A stretch of 8,219 nt of DNA from positions 937,720 to 945,938 of the forward strand of contig CP070830.1 of NCBI GenBank assembly GCA_020344865.1. The letters are read 5' to 3'. The notes below the pieces were generated by a model. That model was not told the origin of the DNA. It did no database searches and worked only from the letters and a program-made list of their open reading frames with translations. The translations under genes were made by a program, and so were the position numbers. This document shows positions 1 through 6,229 of the stretch, one piece after another. Positions within the stretch are counted from its first letter, which is position 1. Each line of letters opens with the position of its first letter. This DNA is from Planctomycetota bacterium. Its GTDB lineage: Bacteria; Planctomycetota; Phycisphaerae; Sedimentisphaerales; Anaerobacaceae.

Positions 1-132
1 AAGAGGATGCTGGATGGTGAGCTTATCCCGGGGCATTATGAGGATTTCCAGCTTGCCTCGCTGAATGAATTAGCGGAGCAGATTGAAAAGTATGTGCAGT
101 CGGCGATCGGGCAGAACCTCCGAGAAGGGTAA
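1..132 (+). CDS. 3' end of an unidentified protein
   Basis: The frame is open from the first base and closes at a TAA at 130-132, giving the last 43 residues of a protein whose start lies outside the window. The tail is hydrophilic. A Pro-Gly-His-Tyr-Glu-Asp segment (residues 10-15 of the visible part) is followed by a probable amphipathic helix (LNELAEQIEKYVQSAIG), and it ends in Leu-Arg-Glu-Gly. I do not recognise the family and assign no function. It reads in the same direction as the DUF167 gene 65 bases downstream, so the two could share a transcript. That the segment is coding is inferred from the open frame, codon usage like its neighbours, and a stop placed just before the next gene. 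Confidence 0.6.
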   Translation, partial: KRMLDGELIPGHYEDFQLASLNELAEQIEKYVQSAIGQNLREG

Positions 133-166
133 AAAGGCACGCAAATAGTCAGCTAAGAGAGTAAGC

Positions 167-184
167 CCCGGAGACAAGTCCGGG
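167..184 (+). other. Small intergenic hairpin upstream of the DUF167 gene
   Basis: CCCGGA (167-172) and TCCGGG (179-184) form a perfect 6-bp GC-rich stem with a 6-base loop, GACAAG. It lies between the stop of the upstream partial gene and the ATG at 198. No T-run follows, so it does not look like a rho-independent terminator. It could be an mRNA-stability or processing element, or chance. The only GGAG near the DUF167 start (170-173) overlaps this stem and is too far upstream to serve as an ordinary ribosome binding site. Confidence 0.3.
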
Positions 185-197
185 ATTGAATGTTTAG

Positions 198-503
198 ATG
201 GATGACGTGAAGGTTCGGCAAGTAGGAAATGGGGTGGTGTTTAGTGCGAAGGTGGTGCCGGGCAGCAGCAGGACAGCTGTGTCGGGGCTTCTCGACGGGA
301 TGGTGAAGATTAAGGTTTCGGCACCGGCGGAGAAGGGAAAGGCGAATAAATGCTTAGTTGGTTTTCTGGCAAAGCAACTGGGTGTGAAGAAAAGTGATGT
401 TAGTATAATTTCCGGGCGGGGCAGTCCAATCAAGACTGTGCGAGTTTCGGGGGTTTTGGCTGAGGGAGTCAGGGAAAAGCTTGGTCTGGAGGGAGACATT
501 TAG
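198..503 (+). CDS. DUF167 / YggU (UPF0235) family protein
   Basis: A complete 101-residue protein of the DUF167 family, a small widespread cytoplasmic alpha/beta fold of unknown biochemical role; the length is typical. Family landmarks are visible in order: Val-Pro-Gly-Ser-Ser-Arg at 20-25 (usually V-x-P-x-A/S-x-x), Lys-Ile-Lys-Val-Ser-Ala-Pro-Ala-Glu-Lys-Gly-Lys-Ala-Asn-Lys at 37-51 (the signature APPxxGKANxAL), Phe-Leu-Ala-Lys at 56-59, and Ser-Gly at 72-73 followed by Lys79 (the SGxxSxxK motif). The second Pro of the APP motif is Ala here. The ATG is preceded immediately by an in-frame TAG (195-197), which rules out an upstream extension, but no clear Shine-Dalgarno sequence is seen. In other bacteria relatives often sit near yggS/yggT/proC; none of these is visible. 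Family assignment is firm and function is unknown. Confidence 0.92.
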   Translation: MDDVKVRQVGNGVVFSAKVVPGSSRTAVSGLLDGMVKIKVSAPAEKGKANKCLVGFLAKQLGVKKSDVSIISGRGSPIKTVRVSGVLAEGVREKLGLEGDI

Positions 504-573
504 CTGCTCGGCGCATACTTGATTTAGCGGCAGAAGATATGTCGTGCCTGGCAAGATTTACGGTTGTCCATTT

Positions 574-602
574 TTTACTTGAATCCGCACCATCTATATG
601 GT
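574..602 (+). promoter_or_regulatory. Weak sigma70-like promoter candidate for the beta-helix/dockerin gene
   Basis: TTTACT (574-579, 4 of 6 matches to TTGACA) and TATGGT (597-602, 4 of 6 matches to TATAAT) are separated by 17 bases. Transcription would begin near 609 and leave a leader of about 35-50 bases. The -10 box overlaps a small inverted repeat, ACCAT (589-593) / ATGGT (598-602). Matches are modest and another spacing (TTGAAT at 579-584) is nearly as good, so this is a tentative call. Confidence 0.25.
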
Positions 603-624
603 AAGTTGGCAATAGTCCAAGCGG

Positions 625-642
625 CCTGTAGGAGGATACAGG
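625..642 (+). promoter_or_regulatory. Shine-Dalgarno sequence displayed in a hairpin loop
   Basis: CCTGTA (625-630) and TACAGG (637-642) are exact reverse complements. The six bases between them are GGAGGA, a strong anti-16S Shine-Dalgarno match. In the mRNA the ribosome binding site would be the loop of a 6-bp hairpin. GGAGG at 631-635 is exactly 8 bases from an in-frame ATT (644-646) but 23 bases from the TTG at 659, so it helps decide which start is used. What is seen is the perfect inverted repeat and the motif. Regulation by the hairpin is inference. Confidence 0.5.
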
Positions 643-658
643 AATTAGAAAGACTATA

Positions 659-2971
659 TTGATTCTGCGCGTCTGTGTTTTGATAGTTATCCTTTTGACG
701 GGCTTTGAATGCGCTATTGGCGGAGAGGTTGCTGAGACTCAGGATGGTTCGGGGACATATGTATACGAGCCATATTCTGCGGTGTCGACAGAATTGCTAA
801 GTGCATACGAGGCGGACTACGAGAGCTTTATTGGGGTTGAGATTTCAGACAGAATCGTTTACTTCAAGCAGAGGAAGATAGGTGAGGCAATTGTTCAAGG
901 CGATTATATTCTTTATCATTTTGATAAGTATACAGAGGAATTACTTGATTTGAAGATGGAGTGGCGGGAAGATTTGCCGGGGAAGCTACCTGCGATTATT
1001 TCCATGTTGCAGGCGGAATTACTAGTAGATGGTGAAGTTCGGTTCTGTAAGCTTTATTACATCTGTTCCGATTCAGATGTTGTTCCAATTGACCCCACCC
1101 CTGAGAACCCCTGCTGGGTGGTCGAAACCGTTAAGGACGGCAAGATTGATGTGGTAGTTATCGATGCGGTGGAGGGCAAGATTTTGGGACACGGTATACC
1201 ACCACCATACACGGCGTTTTCCCTGACCGGGCCTATAGAGCAGGACCCGAAATTGTGCACCTGCAGTAGCGGATGGTACAGTTGGTACGAGAATGCCGAA
1301 TACTGGTTCAACACTATGGGTTACGATACGGATGTTGAATCATGGCCGACTGAGGAGGAGGTGAGGAGCCACATTCAGTCCGATACAACCGCACTTTTTT
1401 ATGAACTTGCACACGGGGGCAGTGCAGGTTTCAGCAATGGGTGTGACTCCAGTTCGTGTAGTATGGAAACTACCACTGCAAGTGAAATTGAAGCATGGAT
1501 TGCAGATTACGAAAAGATGCCTTTTGCATTTTTGGGCAGCTGCGGGGGAATGTGTGATACGAACGATAATACGCTTTCGTATGAGTTCAGGAAAGGCTCG
1601 AATGAGTATACAACTACGGTGGGTTATTGCGGGATGAGCGGTCAACCGTGTGTGGACAGCTGCTGGTACAGTAACTACACGGTTCCGTGGCAGAATTTAA
1701 TGTTTGCGTGGATAAATCAAGGCTGGACAGTTAAAGCCGCGTTTGACCGGGCCAATGGGGCATACCCTGGTTGCGGTGCGAACGGCTGCATGAGGTTTGC
1801 GGGCGATGAGAGTTTTGGTTTAGTTCCGGTTGTAGAGCGAGAGCCGGGTGAGATTCAGGTAGCTATATATGCGGCTTCTGACGGTGATAAAATAGTTGTG
1901 CAACCAGGCAGGCACTATGGGAAGGTCAATTTCAGAGGCAAGAACATTATTCTCGCGTCGACGGACCCCAACGACGCTAATGTTATTGCGGCTACTATTA
2001 TTGATGGCAACAGCAGCGGTTCGGCGGTGGCTTTCTCGTCCGGCGAGGAGCCAAATTGCATCCTGACCGGTTTTACCATTACGGGAGGCAGTAGTGGGTC
2101 CGGGCATGCAGGGATATCATGTGTGGGGCTCGGGACTAATCCGACGGTCAAGAATTGTGTAATTACGGGGAATTTGGGAGCAGGCATTCACTGTGGCGAA
2201 AGCGATTCGAGCAGTCAACCGACGATTCTTAACTGTACGGTTTGTGATAACGGCGGACCCGGTATCGAGACGTGGGGCCGTAATACCGCCTCAATTATGA
2301 ACTGTACGATTGTTGGTAACGGGATGGATGGCATTTATTCGATGTATGGTGCGCCCCGGATCATAAACTGCACAGTAGCGTCAAATCTGGGGCACGGCAC
2401 TTACGAAGGGCGGGCAAGAATCAGCAACAGCATTTTTTGGGGCAATGGCGGGGAGGAAATATATTCGGGTGCGCCGCTGGTGACTTACAGCGATGTTCAG
2501 GGGGGGTATGCCGGTTTGGGTAATATCGATGCGGACCCGTGTTTTGTTCTGGAAGGGTATTGGGAATATAATGAACCCAACTGGTTTTTTTCCGAAGGCG
2601 ACTATCATTTGCAGTCTGGAGCCGGTCGGTGGGACTCAAACACGAATAGCTGGGTTACTGATGTCAATACAAGTGTGTGTATCGATGCGGGTAATCCTGG
2701 TTGCTCTTTGGGTGATGAACCGAGTGATGGCAATAATGTTCGCATTAATATGGGGGCGTATGGGGGGACATCTACAGCCAGCAAGCCACCGCTCAATTGG
2801 CGAAGTATCGCTGATTTAACCAACGACCTGGCAGTAGATTTTAACGACATAGGGGTATTTGTTGACTATTGGCTTGACATTGGAGAGTGCCTGCCAAGCG
2901 ACCTTGACCGGAGTCAGTCTGTTGATTTCGGCGATTTTGGAATTCTTGCTGATGATTGGCTTTGGTGGTAG
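659..2971 (+). CDS. Exported multidomain protein: PepSY-like, caspase/gingipain-like (clan CD), right-handed beta-helix, dockerin-like C-terminus
   Basis: Residue numbers count from the TTG at 659 (770 residues). Residues 1-21 form a Sec-type hydrophobic signal. Residues about 150-182 resemble a PepSY-type segment (Pro-Cys-Trp-Val-Val-Glu, then Val-Val-Val-Ile-Asp-Ala-Val-Glu-Gly-Lys-Ile-Leu). Residues about 200-388 look like a clan CD cysteine peptidase core. A hydrophobic strand ends in His252-Gly-Gly, a second ends in Gly-Ser-Cys295-Gly-Gly, then come a 'GxTVKxAFxxA' helix (355-365) and a Gly-Asp-Glu-Ser motif (382-385) reminiscent of the gingipain GDP region. Residues about 394-612 are a right-handed parallel beta-helix with repeated Asn-Cys-Thr-(I/V) rungs. 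Residues 719-768 hold two dockerin-like calcium loops with a shared VDFxD core. Roughly 28 Cys suggest disulfides. An upstream in-frame ATT at 644 has better Shine-Dalgarno spacing and adds a basic Arg-Lys n-region, so the true protein may be 775 residues. Peptidase activity is inferred and could be lost. Substrate is unknown. Confidence 0.85.
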   Translation: MILRVCVLIVILLTGFECAIGGEVAETQDGSGTYVYEPYSAVSTELLSAYEADYESFIGVEISDRIVYFKQRKIGEAIVQGDYILYHFDKYTEELLDLKMEWREDLPGKLPAIISMLQAELLVDGEVRFCKLYYICSDSDVVPIDPTPENPCWVVETVKDGKIDVVVIDAVEGKILGHGIPPPYTAFSLTGPIEQDPKLCTCSSGWYSWYENAEYWFNTMGYDTDVESWPTEEEVRSHIQSDTTALFYELAHGGSAGFSNGCDSSSCSMETTTASEIEAWIADYEKMPFAFLGSCGGMCDTNDNTLSYEFRKGSNEYTTTVGYCGMSGQPCVDSCWYSNYTVPWQNLMFAWINQGWTVKAAFDRANGAYPGCGANGCMRFAGDESFGLVPVVEREPGEIQVAIYAASDGDKIVVQPGRHYGKVNFRGKNIILASTDPNDANVIAATIIDGNSSGSAVAFSSGEEPNCILTGFTITGGSSGSGHAGISCVGLGTNPTVKNCVITGNLGAGIHCGESDSSSQPTILNCTVCDNGGPGIETWGRNTASIMNCTIVGNGMDGIYSMYGAPRIINCTVASNLGHGTYEGRARISNSIFWGNGGEEIYSGAPLVTYSDVQGGYAGLGNIDADPCFVLEGYWEYNEPNWFFSEGDYHLQSGAGRWDSNTNSWVTDVNTSVCIDAGNPGCSLGDEPSDGNNVRINMGAYGGTSTASKPPLNWRSIADLTNDLAVDFNDIGVFVDYWLDIGECLPSDLDRSQSVDFGDFGILADDWLWW

Positions 2972-2989
2972 GTGTTCGCGCGGTTTGTG

Positions 2990-3018
2990 TTGCAATTTTG
3001 GGTGTGGGAACTTATCAT
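2990..3018 (+). promoter_or_regulatory. Sigma70-like promoter candidate for the MATE gene
   Basis: TTGCAA (2990-2995, 4 of 6 matches to the -35 consensus) and TATCAT (3013-3018, 5 of 6 matches to the -10 consensus) are spaced by exactly 17 bases in the gap after the dockerin gene. Transcription would begin near 3025, giving a leader of about 48 bases that contains the near-duplicate 18-mers described separately. It is supported only by motif match and location. Confidence 0.4.
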
Positions 3019-3021
3019 TGG

Positions 3022-3074
3022 TTAGCTTGAGCAATTGATAGCCAAACAAGAAAAACTTAGTTGAGCTAATTGAT
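3022..3074 (+). repeat. Pair of near-identical 18-mers spanning the MATE leader and start codon
   Basis: Copy 1 is TTAGCTTGAGCAATTGAT (3022-3039) and copy 2 is TTAGTTGAGCTAATTGAT (3057-3074). They align with 17 matched bases, one base missing after TTAG and one T inserted after TTGAGC. They begin 35 bases apart. The first lies just downstream of the promoter candidate's -10 box, and the second covers the start region (TTG 3070, ATG 3073). They could be a tandem operator, a translational control site or a local duplication. No regulator is encoded nearby to choose between these. Confidence 0.4.
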
Positions 3075-4500
3075 GACTGACGAATCGGGCTTACTGCAAC
3101 AAGAGGGCGCCACGGAGGAGACTTCGCTCGGGTATATGCTGAAGCTGGCGGGGCCGATGATAATAACGACCATATCGTTCACGATAATGCAGTTCGTGGA
3201 CAGGTTTATGGTTTCGCGTTTGGGGACGGCGGCTCTGGCGGCGATTTTGCCGGCGGGTTTTGTAAGCTTTATTCCCGCGAGTTTTGTTTTAGGTGTCTTT
3301 GCGAGTGTTTCAACGTATGTGAGCCAGAGTCTGGGCAGAGATGAGAGGAGGGAGTGCTCGAGTTATTGCTGGCAGGCGATATATCTTGGTTTGGTGTATT
3401 CAGCGGTTGTTGTGGCGATTGCATGGCCGGCGGCGCCGTGGGTGTTCGGGCTTCTCGGGCACGGGGCGGAAGTTATTGAGATGGAGGTGATTTATCTTAG
3501 AATAATGCTCTACGCGAACGCGGTGGGCGTGTTTGTGTGGGCGAGCAGTCAGTTTTTTATGGGGATACACCGACCGATCATTATGATGTATGCGGCGCTG
3601 GTGGGACAGGCGGTGAATGTGGCGGCAAATTATGTTTTGATTTTCGGGAAACTGGGTTTTCCCGCGATGGGTATTGCGGGCGCGGGATGGGGGACGTTCA
3701 TCGGGGTAACAGTCGGGGCGGGGGTGAGGATGGCAATGTTTCTGAGCGGTGACGTGAGCCGCACCTTCGAGAGCCGGCGAACGACGAGAGTTGATTTTGG
3801 GAAGATGGCGGGCCTTTTGAAGGTTGGGCTTCCTGCGGGGGTCGAATTGATGTTGAACGTGGCATTCTGGGGGGCGGTGCTGTTTTGGCTGGTAGGCAAG
3901 TTCGGCAAAGAGTCGCTGGCGGCGACGAGCGCGGTACTTTCGGTCACGAATGTCTCGATTATGCCAGTTGTTGGTCTTAAGATAGCCTTAAGCGCGGCGG
4001 TTGGCAAGTCGATAGGGGCGGGCAGAAAGGACGTGGCCATCAAGCAGACGGGCGTGTGTCTGCGGGTAGCACTTATTTATATGGGGCTGGTGGGCCTGTG
4101 CTTTTTAATCTTCAGGGACGCCCTAATGAGAGTATGGTCATCTGACGATAAAGTAATAGGTATTGGCGTTAATATTTTGATTTGCGCGGCGATATACCAG
4201 GTTTTTCACGCGGCGAGGACGGTTTACAGCGGGTCGCTGCGCGGGGCGGGTGATACATTGTGGCTTGCGATAGCGTCGGCATTGGGAGCGGTTGTAGTAC
4301 TGGGATTAGGCGGTTTGTTAATCGTCGAATTTTTCCCTCAGCTCGGGTCTTTAGGACCCTGGATAGCTGCGACGTTGAGTATTATTACGGTAGGTCTGGC
4401 GAATCGCTGGCGTTTTAAGAGCAACAGCTGGATGCAGATAGATTTGTTTAAGAGCCGCCGTGTTGGCGTGCCGGTCGAGAACGGAGCGGCGGCGGAATAG
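3073..4500 (+). CDS. MATE family multidrug/toxin efflux transporter (NorM-like)
   Basis: A 475-residue polytopic inner-membrane protein with about twelve hydrophobic segments in two homologous six-helix lobes (roughly residues 23-225 and 247-445), matching usual MATE length. Signatures include Leu-Ala-Gly-Pro-Met at 26-30, Phe-Val-Asp-Arg-Phe-Met-Val at 41-47, the Gly-Gln-x-x-Asn-Val...Asn-Tyr-x-Leu-Ile-Phe-Gly stretch at about 178-192, and Ser-Leu-Arg-Gly-Ala-Gly-Asp-Thr at 388-395. Asp43, Glu258 and Asp394 plausibly match the acidic cation-site residues of Vibrio NorM (D36, E255, D371), which suggests Na+- or H+-coupled export; this correspondence is from memory of the family, not an alignment. 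I chose the ATG at 3073 over the adjoining TTG at 3070 because ATG is the stronger codon; the ribosome binding site is weak for either. The 70-base gap to the next gene, with no promoter recognised, allows co-transcription. The substrate cannot be read from sequence. Confidence 0.93.
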   Translation: MTDESGLLQQEGATEETSLGYMLKLAGPMIITTISFTIMQFVDRFMVSRLGTAALAAILPAGFVSFIPASFVLGVFASVSTYVSQSLGRDERRECSSYCWQAIYLGLVYSAVVVAIAWPAAPWVFGLLGHGAEVIEMEVIYLRIMLYANAVGVFVWASSQFFMGIHRPIIMMYAALVGQAVNVAANYVLIFGKLGFPAMGIAGAGWGTFIGVTVGAGVRMAMFLSGDVSRTFESRRTTRVDFGKMAGLLKVGLPAGVELMLNVAFWGAVLFWLVGKFGKESLAATSAVLSVTNVSIMPVVGLKIALSAAVGKSIGAGRKDVAIKQTGVCLRVALIYMGLVGLCFLIFRDALMRVWSSDDKVIGIGVNILICAAIYQVFHAARTVYSGSLRGAGDTLWLAIASALGAVVVLGLGGLLIVEFFPQLGSLGPWIAATLSIITVGLANRWRFKSNSWMQIDLFKSRRVGVPVENGAAAE

Positions 4501-4570
4501 CACAGAGCAGCGTGTGCATCGTATTGTATGTAAAGATTTGTAAGAAGTAGTTAAGCCGAACGGAAGATTT

Positions 4571-6172
4571 ATGAAGAAGGTTTATATATCGACAGTGTGC
4601 GTTTTGTTACTGAGCGGACAAGCACTTTTTGGCCGAGGTCGGTCTCTGGCGAATGAAGACAAGAGCGGTCTTTACGCAAAGTCAATCGAACAAGTGCTGC
4701 GACTGGATGAGGAAGAGGTGGATCTGGCCACGGCCGCATTGATTGTTTCGGAGCAGTGGAGTGATTTGGTATACGGGCGGAGATATCTGTCGGACCTTGA
4801 TGATATGGCACTGGAGATTTTTGACAGACTTGAGGAAAAGGGGCTGGGAGCGGATTACAGGGCGATTGCGGTGATTAATGAGTATCTGTTTGACGAGCTA
4901 CGTTTCAAGTCGGTCAAGGAGGCCGATGACCCGGATGATTTGTTTTTGCACTCTGTGCTGGACAGAAAGCGTGGGTATTGTTTGAGTCTGTCGATTCTGT
5001 ACCTTTCGCTGGGTGAGCGGCTGGGGCTGAGTTTGTACGGCGTGGTCGTGCCGGAGCATTTTTTTGTCAGGTATGACGATGGGCGGGTGCGGTTCAATAT
5101 AGAGACGACCGGCAAGGGTGGGAGCGCGTCCGACGAACACTACATCGAGAAGTTTAAGGTGCCCGAGGATGACGAGGGCGTTTATATGCTGAACCTGAAC
5201 AAGATTCAGACTTTGGGCTGTCTTTTTAATAACCTGGGCAACACATACTGTGAGGTTGGCAACATAGACGCGGCCCAGCTGGCGCTGGAGCGGGCGGTGG
5301 AGATAAATCCTTCGCTGGCAGAGTCGCGGACAAATCTGGGCAATATATATCTGCGGAAGGACAGGATAGAAGACGCGATATACCAATACGTTGCGGCTCT
5401 TAAAATGAAACCGGAAGACGCCAAGACTCATAATAACCTGGGCAACGCATACACGCAAAAGGGCTGGCTGAATGATGCGGTTTCCGAGTATACATACTCG
5501 ATTGAGCTGGACCCTAATTTTACGGAGGCTTACAAGAATCTTGCGAATGTTTACTGCAAGCAGGGTATGTTTGGCAGGGCTTTATCACAACTACGGCAGG
5601 CAATCGGTCTGGAACCTGAAGACGCTTATCTGCACAGTCAGATGGGGATGGTTTATTGTGAGATGGGCAGGTACGAGGATGCTATGTTTCAATATAAGAA
5701 GGCCCTGAGAATTAAAGGTGATTTGGCTGATGCGCATTACGGTCTGGGGCTTTGCTACAACAAGTTAGGGCGGGCGAAGGATGAAATTGGGGCGTATAAA
5801 AAGGCCTTGGCGATTGAACCCGATATGGTGGCGGCGTTGGCGAATTTGGGTAACGCGTATTTCAGTCAGGAGAAGTACGATGCGGCAATTGGGCAGTACA
5901 AACAAGCTGTTCGGGTAAGTCCTGCTGACGGTTCGCTTCACTATAATCTCGGTGCTGCGTATTCCAATAAAGGCGAGTACGAGCAGGCGGTCGTAGAGTA
6001 TACAAAAGCAATTCAACTGGAGCCGGAGATGGGTGACGCGCATAACGGACTTGCCTTTGCGTACTATAAGCTGGAGAAATATCCCCTGGCGGCCGAGCAT
6101 ATAGCAATCGCCAGTGAATTGGGAGTAGAGATTTCAGCAGAGCTGCTGGCTGCCATTGAAGATGAATTATGA
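4571..6172 (+). CDS. Exported SirB1/transglutaminase-like protein with nine TPRs
   Basis: A 533-residue protein starting at an ATG with GGAAG (4562-4566) four bases upstream. Residues 1-21 look like a Sec signal (Lys-Lys, then a Val/Leu-rich core, then Ala-Leu-Phe-Gly), so it probably acts in the periplasm or outside. Residues about 50-200 match the SirB1 / transglutaminase-like core: Arg-Lys-Arg-Gly-Tyr-Cys137-Leu-Ser-Leu-Ser, Leu-Gly-Glu-Arg-Leu-Gly-Leu at 147-153, Val-Pro-Glu-His163-Phe-Phe-Val-Arg-Tyr, and Phe-Asn176-Ile-Glu178. Cys137 and His163 are the expected catalytic pair, and Asn176 or Glu178 may complete a triad. Residues 219-524 are nine TPRs, each exactly 34 residues with no spacer, a scaffold for protein or peptide binding. 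Known proteins of this type often lack a signal peptide, and their reaction is poorly defined. Here it could cleave, cross-link or simply bind an envelope partner. The domain call is firm; activity and partner are unknown. Confidence 0.9.
   Translation: MKKVYISTVCVLLLSGQALFGRGRSLANEDKSGLYAKSIEQVLRLDEEEVDLATAALIVSEQWSDLVYGRRYLSDLDDMALEIFDRLEEKGLGADYRAIAVINEYLFDELRFKSVKEADDPDDLFLHSVLDRKRGYCLSLSILYLSLGERLGLSLYGVVVPEHFFVRYDDGRVRFNIETTGKGGSASDEHYIEKFKVPEDDEGVYMLNLNKIQTLGCLFNNLGNTYCEVGNIDAAQLALERAVEINPSLAESRTNLGNIYLRKDRIEDAIYQYVAALKMKPEDAKTHNNLGNAYTQKGWLNDAVSEYTYSIELDPNFTEAYKNLANVYCKQGMFGRALSQLRQAIGLEPEDAYLHSQMGMVYCEMGRYEDAMFQYKKALRIKGDLADAHYGLGLCYNKLGRAKDEIGAYKKALAIEPDMVAALANLGNAYFSQEKYDAAIGQYKQAVRVSPADGSLHYNLGAAYSNKGEYEQAVVEYTKAIQLEPEMGDAHNGLAFAYYKLEKYPLAAEHIAIASELGVEISAELLAAIEDEL
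5225..6142 (+). repeat. Nine back-to-back TPR-coding units of 102 bases
   Basis: The coding DNA for residues 219-524 of the SirB1-TPR protein consists of nine consecutive 102-base (34-codon) units with no insertion or deletion between them. Most units encode a Leu-Gly-x-x-Tyr start and a final Pro. Unit 6 has Glu405 where the usual small Ala of helix B is expected, unit 5 lacks the closing Pro, and unit 9 is the most diverged, as is common for a capping repeat. A 15-base stretch, AATAACCTGGGCAAC, is identical in units 1 (5228-5242) and 3 (5432-5446), exactly two unit lengths apart. Confidence 0.85.
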
Positions 6173-6212
6173 TAGATTGAGTAAGTGGCAGCGGGAGATT
6201 CGAAGATGCCGT

Positions 6213-6229
6213 TGAGACAAATAGTCTCA
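6213..6229 (+). other. Intergenic hairpin after the TPR gene
   Basis: TGAGAC (6213-6218) and GTCTCA (6224-6229) form a perfect 6-bp stem with a 5-base loop, AAATA, about 40 bases after the TPR stop codon. It is not followed by a T-run; the downstream sequence is G-rich. It may therefore be a 3'-end stabilising structure or part of a factor-dependent stop, but not a classic intrinsic terminator. A further GTCTCAT occurs at 6274-6280. The remainder of the 208-base gap holds the promoter of the next gene and nothing else I can identify. Confidence 0.3.

Noticed and set aside
659..715. Lipoprotein signal in the beta-helix/dockerin protein (Cys18 after the hydrophobic stretch)
   Set aside because: The residues before Cys18 are Gly-Phe-Glu, which do not fit a lipobox (small residues at -1 and -3 positions are needed), so an ordinary Sec signal is more likely.
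3630..4043. 137-codon open frame on the - strand inside the MATE gene
   Set aside because: Pro/Thr/Ser-rich low-complexity translation typical of the reverse of a Gly/Ala/Val-rich membrane protein. No plausible family.
4501..4570. Promoter for the SirB1-TPR gene in the 70-base gap after MATE
   Set aside because: TTGTAT (4524-4529) has no acceptable -10 box at 16-18 bases. Co-transcription with the MATE gene is the simpler reading.
4898..5458. 186-codon open frame on the - strand inside the SirB1-TPR gene
   Set aside because: It is the longest antisense frame but mirrors the regular codon pattern of the + strand gene and has no recognisable domain. The + strand reading has clear TPR and SirB1 motifs.
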